A stretch of 64,000 nucleotides of DNA from Arthrobacter sp. OY3WO11 (GCF_001641125.1 NZ_LWLP01000001.1:2900079-2964078); one strand, 5' to 3'. Shown: positions 1-9,392, numbered from the stretch's first letter. The notes: generated by a model from the sequence alone, not told the origin. Program-made: numbers and translations.

Positions 1-63
1 CGGCACGGCGCACGGAAACCTCATTCAATGGGGAGGGGCGAAAACAACCATTCCAGCTTATAC

Positions 64-88
64 CTAAATGGGAATGATTCCTATTTAG
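64..88. promoter_or_regulatory. 25-bp palindrome, candidate Fur/Zur-family operator
   Basis: The left arm CTAAATGGGAAT and right arm ATTCCTATTTAG are reverse complements apart from one position, around a single central G. The AT-rich 12-1-12 form with a central AATGATT core resembles Fur/Zur-family boxes; that assignment is inference. It lies beyond the 3' end of the neighbouring minus-strand gene, so it most likely serves a gene starting left of the window. Confidence 0.45.
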
Positions 89-110
89 AACAGACGGGTG
101 CCATCGCAAC

Positions 111-140
111 GGTGCCCTCCGCCCGCTGGAGAAGGGCACC
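111..140 (-). terminator. Candidate terminator of the two CNNM/CorC-like genes
   Basis: GGTGCCC and GGGCACC arms, with an inner TCC/GGA pairing, form a hairpin seven bases beyond the stop codon of the downstream CorC-like gene. There is no clean U tract, so this rests on stem and position only. Confidence 0.4.
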
Positions 141-146
141 GCCCCG

Positions 147-1217
147 CTATCCCCCGTTAGGCTGCCCCAGCCGCCGGATTCCGGTGGCCTGGGTCGCATC
201 CCGGATCTCGCCTACGAGCTGCTCGATCACGTCTTCCAGGAACAGGACGCCCTTGGTGTTGCCATCGGGACCGATCACCCGCGCAAGGTGGGATCCGGTG
301 CGCTGCATGACGGACATTGCTTTCTCGATCTCATCGTCCAGCGCCAGGTTGGCCAGGGAGCGGATGCGGCTCTCGGCGATGGGCCGTTCAGAAGCCTGCT
401 CGGGGATGGACAGTACATCCTTGACGTGGAGGTAGCCGTACAGCATGTCGTCCTCATCAAGCATGGGGAACCGGGAAAATCCGGTGCGGCTCACGGCCTT
501 CTCGAACTCCACGGGGGTGGTGGCGGCCCGGAGCATGACCAGCCTCTCCAGGGGAACCATGATGTCCGCGGCCGTGTATTCGGAGAACTCCAGCGCGCCG
601 GTGATGAGCCCGGCGTCGTCATCCACCAGCCCGTGGCGGGTGGACTCCTGAACAATGGACTGCACTTCCTCCAGCGTGAAGGATGAATTCACCTCATCCT
701 TGGGCTCGATGCGAAGGAGCTTGAGGATGTGGTTGGCCGACCAGTTGAGGACCGAGATGACGGGGTGGACCAGCCGGGCAATGAACATCAGCGGCGGGGC
801 AAGCAGGAGCGCCGCCTTGTCAGCCACGCTGACCGAGATGTTCTTTGGCACCATTTCACCGAAGGTCACATGCAGGAACGTCACCAGCATCAGCGCCACC
901 GCGAACGCAGCCACATCGGCAACTTCCTTCGGCAGGCCCAGCGTCTCCAGCGGGACGGCGAGGAGGTGGTGGATGGCCGGTTCGGCCACCAGCAGGATCA
1001 GGAGGGAGCAGACGGTGATGCCAAGCTGGGCGCATGCGAGCATCAGCGACACGTTCTCCATGGCGCGGAGGGTGGTCTGCGCCCGCTTCGACCCCGACTC
1101 GGCCAGCGGTTCGATCTGGCTGCGCCGTGCGGACATGACTGCGAATTCAGCGGCCACAAAAAAGGCGTTGCCCAGCAGCAACACAGCCAGCCAGAGGATT
1201 CCGGCCCAGTCGCTCAT
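147..1217 (-). CDS. Hemolysin-family (CNNM/CorC-like) membrane protein, short form
   Basis: This 356-residue protein has an N-terminal DUF21/CNNM membrane domain (about residues 1-185, several hydrophobic helices, with the family's MVPKN-type motif after the third helix). A pair of CBS domains follows, ending in FLEDVIEQLVGEI. Family members are implicated in Mg2+/Co2+ transport or homeostasis; the 'hemolysin' name is historical. It lacks the C-terminal CorC_HlyC domain carried by its upstream neighbour. It overlaps that gene by four bases, so the two are probably co-transcribed and may act together. The exact substrate cannot be read from sequence. Confidence 0.88.
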   Translation of the reverse strand: MSDWAGILWLAVLLLGNAFFVAAEFAVMSARRSQIEPLAESGSKRAQTTLRAMENVSLMLACAQLGITVCSLLILLVAEPAIHHLLAVPLETLGLPKEVADVAAFAVALMLVTFLHVTFGEMVPKNISVSVADKAALLLAPPLMFIARLVHPVISVLNWSANHILKLLRIEPKDEVNSSFTLEEVQSIVQESTRHGLVDDDAGLITGALEFSEYTAADIMVPLERLVMLRAATTPVEFEKAVSRTGFSRFPMLDEDDMLYGYLHVKDVLSIPEQASERPIAESRIRSLANLALDDEIEKAMSVMQRTGSHLARVIGPDGNTKGVLFLEDVIEQLVGEIRDATQATGIRRLGQPNGG

Positions 1218-2620
1218 CGTTCGGCCCTGTCGTCGCGTTGGTTCCTGCCGTTAGGTGTGGATTTGTGGTCGCGCCTGGAATGGTCGTCACGCGGGGAGCT
1301 GTCCGGCCGGTCCATGTCATCAGACTCGGCAGCCGGCCGGAAACAGATCCGGTCAATGCGGCGCCCGTCCATCCTGGTGACGCTCAGCGTGCCGCCGCCA
1401 ACGGTGACAGTATCCCCAACAACGGCAATCCGGCCCAGCTTGCTCATGACGTATCCGCCCACCGTTTCGTAGGCGGCTTCGTCCGGGACGCTCAGCCGGG
1501 GTATCTGCTCGGACAGCTCATCCGGGCGGAGCAGACCCGGGAAATACCAGTCGCCGGAGGCACTCTGCAGGAGTCCCGGGCGGACCTTGTCGTGCTCGTC
1601 CGCCACCTCTCCCACGATTTCCTCCACCAGGTCCTCGAGCGTGGCGATGCCGGCGGTTCCGCCGTACTCGTCCAGGACGACGGCGAGCTGGAGGTTGCCC
1701 TCGCGGAGTTCCGCAAGCAGGGCGTCGAGGTGGATGGTCTCGGGGACCCTCAGCACCTCCGTCATGATGGCACCGGCCTCCAGGTTCTGCCGGCGGTCCC
1801 ACGGCACAGCCACAGCCTTTTTAACGTGGACCAGCCCCCGGATGTCGTCCGCGGAATCGCCAATCACCGGGAAGCGCGAGTATCCGGTCCGGCGTGCAGC
1901 ACCGAGGACATCCGAGACGGGCTGGTCGGCATCAATCGTTTCCACCCGGATGCGGGGCGTCATGACGTCCGCCGCTGTCCTGGTGGAGAAGTTCAGGGTG
2001 CGGGCCACGAAGTTGGCGGTGCCGGCGTCGAGCGTTCCCATGGCTGCAGACCGGCGGACCAGCGATGCGAGTTCTGCCGGTGTCCGGGCCCCGGAAATTT
2101 CTTCCTTCGCCTCCAGTCCGAAGACGTTCAGGACCTTGTTGGAGAATCCGTTGAGTAGCACGATGGCCGGTTTGAAGACGGCCGTGAACATCAGCTGGGG
2201 CCGGGCGAGCGCCCGGCCAACCGGGAAGGACAGCGCGATGGCCATGTTCTTGGGCACCAGTTCGCCCAGGAGCATGGAGAGCAGGGTGGCGAGCACTATG
2301 GCCAGGACCAGGGAGACGGAAGCGACGGCGACGTCGGGAAGTCCGACGGCGGCCAGGGGGGCTTCCAGGAGGCGTCCCACCGAGGGCTCCATCACGTAGC
2401 CGGTCAGGAGCGTTGTCAGCGTGATGCCCAGCTGGCAACTGGACAGCTGTGTGGACAGCGATTTCAGGCAGGTGAGCAACGGGACAGCGCCGGTGTCGCC
2501 GTCGTCAACGGCACGTTGGACCGTGGGCTGGTCCAGGGCAATGAGGGAGAATTCGACGGCCACGAAAAATCCCGTGCCGGCGATCAGCAGCAGGCCTGCT
2601 GCAAGGAGAAGCCATTCCAT
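1214..2620 (-). CDS. Hemolysin-family (CNNM/CorC-like) membrane protein with CorC_HlyC domain
   Basis: This 468-residue paralogue is the first gene of the pair. It has the DUF21/CNNM transmembrane domain (about residues 1-190, including ELVPKNMAIAL), two CBS domains (about 205-335, with the typical VLDEYGGTAGIATLEDLVEEIVGE ending split over the second CBS), and a CorC_HlyC domain (about 350-425). The tail is charged and rich in Arg and Asp. CorC_HlyC domains are associated with transport regulation in the family. The role in divalent cation homeostasis is a family-level inference. Confidence 0.88.
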   Translation of the reverse strand: MEWLLLAAGLLLIAGTGFFVAVEFSLIALDQPTVQRAVDDGDTGAVPLLTCLKSLSTQLSSCQLGITLTTLLTGYVMEPSVGRLLEAPLAAVGLPDVAVASVSLVLAIVLATLLSMLLGELVPKNMAIALSFPVGRALARPQLMFTAVFKPAIVLLNGFSNKVLNVFGLEAKEEISGARTPAELASLVRRSAAMGTLDAGTANFVARTLNFSTRTAADVMTPRIRVETIDADQPVSDVLGAARRTGYSRFPVIGDSADDIRGLVHVKKAVAVPWDRRQNLEAGAIMTEVLRVPETIHLDALLAELREGNLQLAVVLDEYGGTAGIATLEDLVEEIVGEVADEHDKVRPGLLQSASGDWYFPGLLRPDELSEQIPRLSVPDEAAYETVGGYVMSKLGRIAVVGDTVTVGGGTLSVTRMDGRRIDRICFRPAAESDDMDRPDSSPRDDHSRRDHKSTPNGRNQRDDRAER

Positions 2621-3172
2621 TCAGCATCCCGCCTGGAAGGCGGTGGTGAAAGGCATGGCAAAGGAAGGGGAGATGCGGAGACTGGGAGGTCGTCCCGGCG
2701 GAGGATGGTCGGCGGAAACCGGCGCCCGTTCCCCGGGGGCTCTGGCCGGCTGCGCTGCCGGCGGATGATGGGCTCGTGTTCGGGGTTTGCCGGCTCTGCG
2801 GGTGGACTGCGCGGCGCTGCTCTTCATGCTCCGCTGACAGCCCCCAGGCCGGCACCTAGATTTACTGTCCATAAGAGCTTCAGTCTACAGGAGGCACCTG
2901 CGCCCGCTTCACCTGCGCTGCCACCCACCGGGTGCTGCGCCGGCGGTCTTTCCGCCCCCTCGCAACGCGCCGATAATGACGCCGTTTCCCGCCATATTCC
3001 GCGATCCCCGCGTCACTTCATGATTTGGGTCACCCTTATTGGCAGTTAACACACGATGCTCACTAGACTTGCAAAGGTCTGGGTTCAGAGGACGCAGAAA
3101 TCGGGTCGAACGTGTTGCTGAAGCACCGTGGGGCCGGGGAGAAATCAAACTCATGGAAGAGGCGTATTTCAA
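2621..3172. other. Intergenic region between divergent CorC-like gene and kgd
   Basis: No convincing gene is seen. Short open frames here lack ribosome sites and have composition unlike the neighbours. The stretch must hold the divergent promoters for the CorC-like pair and for kgd. A TTGGCA at about 3038 followed by TAGACT near 3065 is a possible but poorly spaced promoter for kgd. Confidence 0.5.
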
Positions 3173-6100
3173 GTGCCAGAGCAGCCTAGCCACCGTCTAC
3201 CAGAGGAATTTGGCGGAAACGAGTGGCTCGTTGACGAACTGTACGAGCAGTACCAGCAGGACAAGAACGCCGTGGATGCCAAGTGGTGGCCGCTGTTTGA
3301 ATCGTTCGGGTCGGGCAGTTCTTCTTCCAACGGAAATTCGGCCCATCCCGCTACCAGGGAAATGCCTTCAGTAAATGCAGCCCCGGCACCGTCGCCGGCA
3401 GCAGCACCTGCCGTACCGCCGGTGCCGTCCGCTCCTCCGGCGTCCGCGCCCGCACCGGCAAAGAAGGCCCCCGCCACCGTTGCCCGCGACGGCGGCAAGA
3501 AGACCGAGGCCGGAACCGGCTCCCAGCCCATCCCGGCTCAGCTGCCCAAGAACGTCAAGGCACCCACCGCTCCTGAGGAAGACGTCGTCTCCGTCCTCCG
3601 CGGACCTGCAAAGGCAATCGCCACCAACATGGTCACCAGCCTCCAGGTGCCCACGGCCACCAGCGTCCGCGCCATCCCGGCCAAGCTGCTGATCGACAAC
3701 CGCGTGGTCATCAACTCGAACCTGGCCCGCGCCCGCGGCGGCAAGGTTTCGTTCACGCACCTCATCGGCTACGCCGTGATCCGCGCGCTCTCCCAGTTCC
3801 CTTCCATGAACGTGTACTACGACGAAGTGGACGGCAAGCCCGTTGCCGTCCAGCCGGCCCACGTCAACTTCGGCATTGCCATCGACATGCCGAAGCCGGA
3901 CGGCACCCGCCTGCTCATGGTGCCGAACATCAAGAAGGCCGAAACCCTCAACTTCTCCGAGTTCTGGCACACCTACGAGGACCTGATCAAGCGCGCCCGC
4001 AACGGCAAGCTGACGGCCGAGGACCACCAGGGCACCACCGTGTCGCTGACCAACCCCGGCGGCATCGGCACCGTCCACTCTGTGCCCCGCCTGTCCAAGG
4101 GCCAGGCTGCCATCATCGGCGTCGGCGCCCTCGACTACCCGGCAGAATTCCAGGGCGCCAGCGAAAAGATCATCGCCCAGAACGCGATCAGCAAGGTCCT
4201 CACCCTGACCTCCACCTACGATCACCGGGTGATCCAGGGTGCCGGCAGCGGCGAGTTCCTCAAGCTGGTCCACCAGTTGCTGCTCGGAGCACAGAACTTC
4301 TACGACGAAATCTTCGAGTCGCTCCGCATCCCGTACGAGCCTGTGCGTTGGAGCGCCGACAGGCAGGTGGACCCGGCCGACGAAATTAACAAGGTGGCAC
4401 GGATCCAGCAGCTGATCCACTCCTACCGCGTCCGCGGTCACCTGATGGCGGACACCGATCCGCTTGAATACGTCCAGCGCAAGCACCCGGACCTCGACGT
4501 CCTGACCTACGGGCTGACGCTCTGGGACCTGGACCGCGAATGGCCCACCGGCGGCTTCGGCGGAAAGCCCATGCTCAAGTTCCGCGACATCCTGGGCGTC
4601 CTGCGCGATGCCTATTGCCGCACCACCGGCATCGAATACATGCACATCCAGGAGCCTGCCGAACGCAAGTGGTTCCAGGACCAGCTGGAGCACCCCTACT
4701 CCAAGCCCAGCCGCGAAGAGCAGTTGCGCATCGTTTCCAAGCTGAACGCAGCCGAGGCCTTCGAAACCTTCCTGCAGACCAAATTCGTCGGCCAGAAGCG
4801 CTTCTCGCTGGAGGGCGGCGAGTCCTTGATTCCGCTGCTGGACGCCATCATGTCCGACGCCGCCGACGACGGCCTGGACGAGGTAGCCATCGGCATGGCC
4901 CACCGCGGCCGCCTGAACGTGCTCACCAACATCGCCGGCAAGACCTACGCACAGGTCTTCCGCGAATTCGAAGGCACCCAGGACCCCCGCTCCGTGCAGG
5001 GATCCGGCGACGTCAAGTACCACCTGGGCACCGAGGGGACCTTCACCTCGGACAACGGCAAGGAAACCAAGGTCTACCTCGCCGCCAACCCCTCGCACCT
5101 CGAAGCAGTGGACCCCGTCCTGGAGGGCATTGTCCGCGCCAAGCAGGACCGGCTGGACCAGGGCGAGTCCTTCCCCGTCCTGCCCATCATGGTCCATGGC
5201 GACGCGGCATTTGCCGGCCAGGGCGTTGTTGCCGAAACGCTCAACCTGTCCCAGCTCCGCGGCTACCGCACCGGCGGAACCATCCACGTGGTTGTCAACA
5301 ACCAGGTGGGCTTCACCACGGCACCGTCATCATCCCGCTCGTCCACGTACTCCACGGACGTTGCCAAGATGATCCAGGCCCCTGTGTTCCACGTGAACGG
5401 CGACGACCCCGAGGCAGTGGTCCGCATCGGCCAGCTCGCTTACGAGTTCCGCCAGCGGTTCCACAAGGACGTTGTCATCGACATGGTCTGCTACCGCCGC
5501 CGCGGACACAACGAGGGCGATGACCCCTCGATGACCCAGCCGCTGATGTACAACCTCATTGAGGCCAAGCGCTCCGTCCGCAAGCTCTACACCGAATCCC
5601 TGATCGGGCGTGGCGACATCACCGAGGAAGAAGCCGAGCAGCTGCTCCGCGACTACCAGGAGCGTCTGGAACGCGTCTTCGCCGAAACCCACGCGGCCCA
5701 GACCTCCCCGATCCCGATCGTCACGGCAGATACTGCCGCCGTCTCGGACATCGAGCGTCCCATCTCCCAGCAGTCCGACTCCGGCACCACCGCTCCGGTT
5801 TCAACGGCCATTTCCGCGGACACCCTGGCCCGGATCGGCAAGGCCCACGTGGAAGTCCCCGAGGGCTTTACCGTGCATGCGAAGCTCAAGCAGCTGCTCG
5901 AGAAGCGCGAGCAGATGTCCCGCGAGGGTGGCATCGACTGGGGCTTCGGTGAAGTCGCAGCCTTCGGTTCACTCATCATGGAGGGCGTTCCCGTCCGTCT
6001 GGCCGGACAGGACTCCCGCCGCGGCACATTCGTGCAGCGCCACGCCGTGTTCCACGACCGCGCCAACGGCAAGGAATGGCTGCCCCTCGGCAACCTTTCC

Positions 6101-6955
6101 GACGACCAGGCGAAGCTGTGGATCTACGACTCCCTGCTTTCGGAATACGCGGCCATGGGCTTCGAGTACGGCTACTCTGTGGAGCGGCCGGATGCTCTGG
6201 TCCTGTGGGAGGCGCAGTTCGGCGACTTCGTCAACGGTGCACAGACCATCATCGACGAATTCATCTCCTCAGCGGAGCAGAAGTGGGGACAGCGGTCCTC
6301 GCTGGTCCTGATGCTGCCCCACGGCTACGAAGGCCAGGGCCCGGACCACTCCTCCGCAAGGATCGAGCGGTTCCTGCAGCTGTGCGCCGAGGAGAACATG
6401 ATCGTGGCCAACCCCACCACGGCGGCCTCGCACTTCCACCTGCTGCGCCGCCAGGCCTACAACCGGCCGCGCAAGCCGCTGATCATCTTCACGCCCAAGC
6501 AGCTGCTGCGCCTCAAGGCTGCCGCATCATCGGTGGAGGATTTCACCACCGGCACGTTCCGCCCCGTCATCGGCGAACACGAGCAGCTGGCGGGAGACGC
6601 CGTCGAACGCGTCCTCCTGGTCTCCGGCCGCCTGTACTACGATCTCCTGTCCACCCGGCAGAAGACGGACGACAAGACCACCGCGATCGTCCGCGTGGAG
6701 CAGCTCTACCCGCTGCCGCACGAGGAAATCGCAAAGGAACTCGCCAAGTACCCGAACGCAGAAGTTGTGTGGGCGCAGGATGAGCCCGCCAACCAGGGGC
6801 CGTGGCCGTTCATTGGCCTGAACCTGCCGGGCGCCCTGGAGCGCAACGTCCGGCTGGTTTCGCGTCCGGCGTCGGCATCCACTGCCGCCGGTTCCATGAA
6901 ACGGCACGCCGCGGAGCAGGATGTTCTGCTGAAGCAGGCATTTGCACGGAAGTAA
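3173..6955 (+). CDS. kgd: Multifunctional 2-oxoglutarate decarboxylase/dehydrogenase (E1o with E2-like domain)
   Basis: The 1260-residue enzyme oxidatively decarboxylates 2-oxoglutarate in the TCA cycle. It has a short N-terminal segment (PEQPSHRLPEEFGGNEW), a Pro/Ala linker, an E2-type acyltransferase domain (about 110-370) with the active-site DHRVIQG motif near residue 350, and the thiamine-diphosphate E1 domain to the end. This architecture is specific to Actinobacteria, where GarA-type FHA proteins inhibit it. I start at the GTG at 3173 because GGAAGAGG lies ten bases upstream and the protein then begins with the conserved PEQPSHRL. A more upstream in-frame ATG at 3128 would add 15 unconserved residues. 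Confidence 0.97.
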   Translation: MPEQPSHRLPEEFGGNEWLVDELYEQYQQDKNAVDAKWWPLFESFGSGSSSSNGNSAHPATREMPSVNAAPAPSPAAAPAVPPVPSAPPASAPAPAKKAPATVARDGGKKTEAGTGSQPIPAQLPKNVKAPTAPEEDVVSVLRGPAKAIATNMVTSLQVPTATSVRAIPAKLLIDNRVVINSNLARARGGKVSFTHLIGYAVIRALSQFPSMNVYYDEVDGKPVAVQPAHVNFGIAIDMPKPDGTRLLMVPNIKKAETLNFSEFWHTYEDLIKRARNGKLTAEDHQGTTVSLTNPGGIGTVHSVPRLSKGQAAIIGVGALDYPAEFQGASEKIIAQNAISKVLTLTSTYDHRVIQGAGSGEFLKLVHQLLLGAQNFYDEIFESLRIPYEPVRWSADRQVDPADEINKVARIQQLIHSYRVRGHLMADTDPLEYVQRKHPDLDVLTYGLTLWDLDREWPTGGFGGKPMLKFRDILGVLRDAYCRTTGIEYMHIQEPAERKWFQDQLEHPYSKPSREEQLRIVSKLNAAEAFETFLQTKFVGQKRFSLEGGESLIPLLDAIMSDAADDGLDEVAIGMAHRGRLNVLTNIAGKTYAQVFREFEGTQDPRSVQGSGDVKYHLGTEGTFTSDNGKETKVYLAANPSHLEAVDPVLEGIVRAKQDRLDQGESFPVLPIMVHGDAAFAGQGVVAETLNLSQLRGYRTGGTIHVVVNNQVGFTTAPSSSRSSTYSTDVAKMIQAPVFHVNGDDPEAVVRIGQLAYEFRQRFHKDVVIDMVCYRRRGHNEGDDPSMTQPLMYNLIEAKRSVRKLYTESLIGRGDITEEEAEQLLRDYQERLERVFAETHAAQTSPIPIVTADTAAVSDIERPISQQSDSGTTAPVSTAISADTLARIGKAHVEVPEGFTVHAKLKQLLEKREQMSREGGIDWGFGEVAAFGSLIMEGVPVRLAGQDSRRGTFVQRHAVFHDRANGKEWLPLGNLSDDQAKLWIYDSLLSEYAAMGFEYGYSVERPDALVLWEAQFGDFVNGAQTIIDEFISSAEQKWGQRSSLVLMLPHGYEGQGPDHSSARIERFLQLCAEENMIVANPTTAASHFHLLRRQAYNRPRKPLIIFTPKQLLRLKAAASSVEDFTTGTFRPVIGEHEQLAGDAVERVLLVSGRLYYDLLSTRQKTDDKTTAIVRVEQLYPLPHEEIAKELAKYPNAEVVWAQDEPANQGPWPFIGLNLPGALERNVRLVSRPASASTAAGSMKRHAAEQDVLLKQAFARK

Positions 6956-6966
6956 GTACTAAGGCT

Positions 6967-7014
6967 GCCCGGCCGGACGTCGAAATCCCAGACTCCGGCC
7001 GGGCGGTTCTGTTT
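6967..7014 (+). terminator. Intrinsic terminator after kgd
   Basis: A perfect 11-bp stem, GCCCGGCCGGA with TCCGGCCGGGC, closes a 16-base loop and is followed by GGTTCTGTTT. It starts eleven bases after the kgd stop codon. Confidence 0.75.
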
Positions 7015-7145
7015 AATGGAGTGCACAGCGCTGATGGAAATAGACAGCGCTGAATGAAAAACCCCAATCGCATGCACTGCCCAACCCCGTGGCCGGAACC
7101 AGGTCCACGGTGGCGGCGGCAAGGCACCGACGTAAAGAGGAACGC

Positions 7146-7745
7146 GTGGAAGACAGGAAGCTGCGGATTGCAGCTGTAGGAGATGAACTGCTGGCCGGAC
7201 TGGGTGACCCCCGGGCCCTCGGCTGGCTGGGCCGCGTGCTGGCCCGCACTCCCCGGGACAGCATGCTCCTCGAAAGCTACGCCCTCCCCTGCCCGGAGGA
7301 AGGAACGGAAGGCCTTGCCGCGCGCTGGCTCGAAGAGGCCGGCCGGCGCTTCAGCGACAAAGCAGAGAACCGTCTGGTAATCGGGCTCTCCGGACGCGAC
7401 ATTGAGTTCGGGCTCTCCACTGCACGCAGCCGGCTCAACCTTGCCAACATCCTGGATTCGGCGTCGCAGAACCGTATCGAGGTCTTCGTCGTGGGCCCGC
7501 CGCCCACCCTGGACCCCGCGCAGAATAGGCGCCTTGACGAGCTCAACACTGCCTTCGCCGACGTCACCACCCGGCGCAAGCACCTGTACGTAGACACCTT
7601 CTCCCCGCTCCTGAACCACGAACAGTGGCGCCAGGACCTGGCAGCCCAGGGCGGCACGCCCGGCCAGGCCGGCTACGGACTGATGGCCTGGCTGGTGCTG
7701 CACCGCGGCTGGTTCCAGTGGCTGGGCCTGGACGCTCCGGAGTAA
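7146..7745 (+). CDS. SGNH/GDSL-fold protein, predicted catalytically inactive
   Basis: The 199-residue protein matches the SGNH hydrolase layout: a block I near the N-terminus (VGDELLAGLGD), a central VIGLSGRD block, a VVGPPPT block, and a C-terminal GGTPGQAGYGLMAW in place of block V. In active members block I reads GDS and block V carries Asp-x-x-His. Here the serine position is Glu and the histidine position is Thr, so the triad appears lost. It was probably an esterase-like protein and may now bind a ligand or be degenerate. The GTG at 7146 follows AAAGAGGA closely; an upstream ATG at 7089 lacks a site. Confidence 0.75.
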   Translation: MEDRKLRIAAVGDELLAGLGDPRALGWLGRVLARTPRDSMLLESYALPCPEEGTEGLAARWLEEAGRRFSDKAENRLVIGLSGRDIEFGLSTARSRLNLANILDSASQNRIEVFVVGPPPTLDPAQNRRLDELNTAFADVTTRRKHLYVDTFSPLLNHEQWRQDLAAQGGTPGQAGYGLMAWLVLHRGWFQWLGLDAPE

Positions 7746-7756
7746 TACAGGCTCGC

Positions 7757-7817
7757 GATATATCTTGACCTGCCCCCCACGGCGGGGGTACGTTGGGGAA
7801 GGTCAACACGATATATC
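7757..7817 (+). promoter_or_regulatory. Promoter with paired PadR-type operator arms
   Basis: GATATATCTTGACC (7757-7770) and GGTCAACACGATATATC (7801-7817) form an inverted pair, identical apart from three extra bases in the right arm. The left arm contains a TTGACC -35-like element, with TACGTT about 18 bases downstream as a possible -10. ATATAT-centred operators are typical of PadR-family repressors, and a padR gene is the second gene of the transcript, so autoregulation is likely. Confidence 0.65.
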
Positions 7818-7830
7818 GCCTGGAGGGCCC

Positions 7831-8658
7831 GTGACCGATCAAGAATGGACTGTCACCAGTCCGGAGACCATCGACGTCGACGGCGTAACGTCCCTGAAAC
7901 TGGGCATGGTGCAGGGACGCTTCGACGTCGTCATGCACCAGGAACCCGTCACCCGGGTAGAGATCTCGGATGTGCACGGCGATCCGGTGGCCGTCTCCCT
8001 GAGCGGCGGCAGGCTGGAGGTCCGCCACCAGCTGCACGGCCCCCAGGGCTGGTTCAAGAACCTCATGGGGACGGTCAACCACAACAGTGAAAACTCGGCC
8101 GTCATCAGCATTGCCGTACCGGCCCACGTCAGCGTGGAGGCCGGCACCGTCAGCGGCGATGGACTGGTATCCGGCATAGCCGCGAACACCCGCCTCAGCA
8201 CGGTCTCCGGTTCGGTCATGGCGGACAGCACAACCGGGGAACTGCACGTCCAGACGGTCAGCGGGGAAGTCGCCATCCGTAACCACACCGGGGTCCTGAC
8301 AGCCAAGAGCGTCTCCGGTGAAGTAACGGCGTCCGGCCGCCTCAGCAATATCCGGGCGAACACCGTCAGCGGGGACATGAGTTTCGATCTCCTGGGCTTC
8401 ACCCAGGATTTCGGGGCGAACTCAGTCTCGGGAGACCTCACCATCCGGCTGCCCCACGATGTAGGCGTGGACATCATCGCCAAGTCCGCCAGCGGTGCGG
8501 TGGTGATCGGGGACCAGCGCTACACGGTGGTGGGGGGCAAGGTGGAGACCATTGCGGGCCCTGACGGCCAGCTGATGCTGGTGCGGACCAACTCAGTGTC
8601 CGGAAAGACCTCCATCTTCCACAGGACCGTGGCAGGAAACGCAGAAGCAGGGACCTGA
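7831..8658 (+). CDS. DUF4097-family beta-strand repeat protein
   Basis: The 275-residue protein is made of repeated short beta-strand units in which VSG recurs (TVSGDGLVSG, TVSGSVMAD, TVSGEVAIR, SVSGEVTAS, TVSGDMSFD, SVSGDLTIR), as in DUF4097 adhesin-like proteins. There is no signal peptide or membrane helix, so it is probably cytoplasmic or loosely associated. Its function is not established. It starts with GTG five bases after GGAGGG. Its stop codon overlaps the start of the padR gene by one base, and such DUF4097-PadR pairs are common in Actinobacteria. Confidence 0.8.
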   Translation: MTDQEWTVTSPETIDVDGVTSLKLGMVQGRFDVVMHQEPVTRVEISDVHGDPVAVSLSGGRLEVRHQLHGPQGWFKNLMGTVNHNSENSAVISIAVPAHVSVEAGTVSGDGLVSGIAANTRLSTVSGSVMADSTTGELHVQTVSGEVAIRNHTGVLTAKSVSGEVTASGRLSNIRANTVSGDMSFDLLGFTQDFGANSVSGDLTIRLPHDVGVDIIAKSASGAVVIGDQRYTVVGGKVETIAGPDGQLMLVRTNSVSGKTSIFHRTVAGNAEAGT

Positions 8659-9269
8659 TGGCACCGGTCTTTGCCCATGGCGCGCTCCGGCTGTACCTTT
8701 TGGCGCTTCTTGAGTCCGGACCCAAACACGGCTATGAGCTCATCAAGGCGCTCAAGGAGCGGTTCGGCGGAACGTACTCCCCCAGCGCCGGCACCATTTA
8801 CCCGCGCCTGGGCAAACTCGAGGAGGAAGGCCTGGTGGCCACCGAATCCGCCGGCCGCCGCACGAACTACCACATCACCACCGCCGGGCTGGCTGAGCTC
8901 AACCGCCGCCGCGACGAGCTGGCAGGCGTGGAGAGCGAGATTTCAGCCTCTGTCCGGCGGCTGGCGGACAACCTTCGCGAGGACATCCGCAGCAACATGA
9001 GGGGGCTGCGTGCGGATCTTGCCGCCACTGCGGAGGCAGCCCGCGCCAGCGCCCTGTCCACGGACTTCAGGGTCCCCGGACGGCTGCCGGTCGAAAGCCA
9101 GCGGACCCTCAAGGAAGCCGAAATGATGCTCCAGCAGTTCCGGGACGACCTCAGGGCGGAGCTGCGGCTGCAGGCTGGCAGGCAACCCCTCAGTCCCCTG
9201 GCACTGGAAACAGTAAGGACCGTACTGGAACAGGCCGGCATCTCCATCCGCAACTCACTGAACTCCTAG
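8658..9269 (+). CDS. PadR-family transcriptional regulator
   Basis: The 203-residue protein has a winged helix at residues 5-80 (LYLLALLESGPKHGYELIKAL ... PSAGTIYPRLGKLEEEGLV, broken here by a few residues), the hallmark of PadR. A longer helical C-terminal region for dimerisation follows. It is translated from an ATG overlapping the stop codon of the DUF4097 gene. It probably represses its own operon through the ATATATC arms at 7757-7817. The inducing signal is unknown. Confidence 0.9.
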   Translation: MAPVFAHGALRLYLLALLESGPKHGYELIKALKERFGGTYSPSAGTIYPRLGKLEEEGLVATESAGRRTNYHITTAGLAELNRRRDELAGVESEISASVRRLADNLREDIRSNMRGLRADLAATAEAARASALSTDFRVPGRLPVESQRTLKEAEMMLQQFRDDLRAELRLQAGRQPLSPLALETVRTVLEQAGISIRNSLNS

Positions 9270-9392
9270 CACCAAGGCGCGCCACCGCCGTCAAGACGCA
9301 GGTCATCCTGCTGTTCCTGGTTCGCGGGCCGCCCCGTGATGTGGGAGACTTGAGGGCAGCTCTTTTGAGTACCAACATTAAGGAGGCCAGCT

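Noticed and set aside
3368..5287. 639-residue minus-strand open frame opposite kgd
   Set aside because: It is the mirror of kgd codons in GC-rich DNA, with no ribosome site and a Val/Gly/Asp-biased composition typical of antisense shadows.
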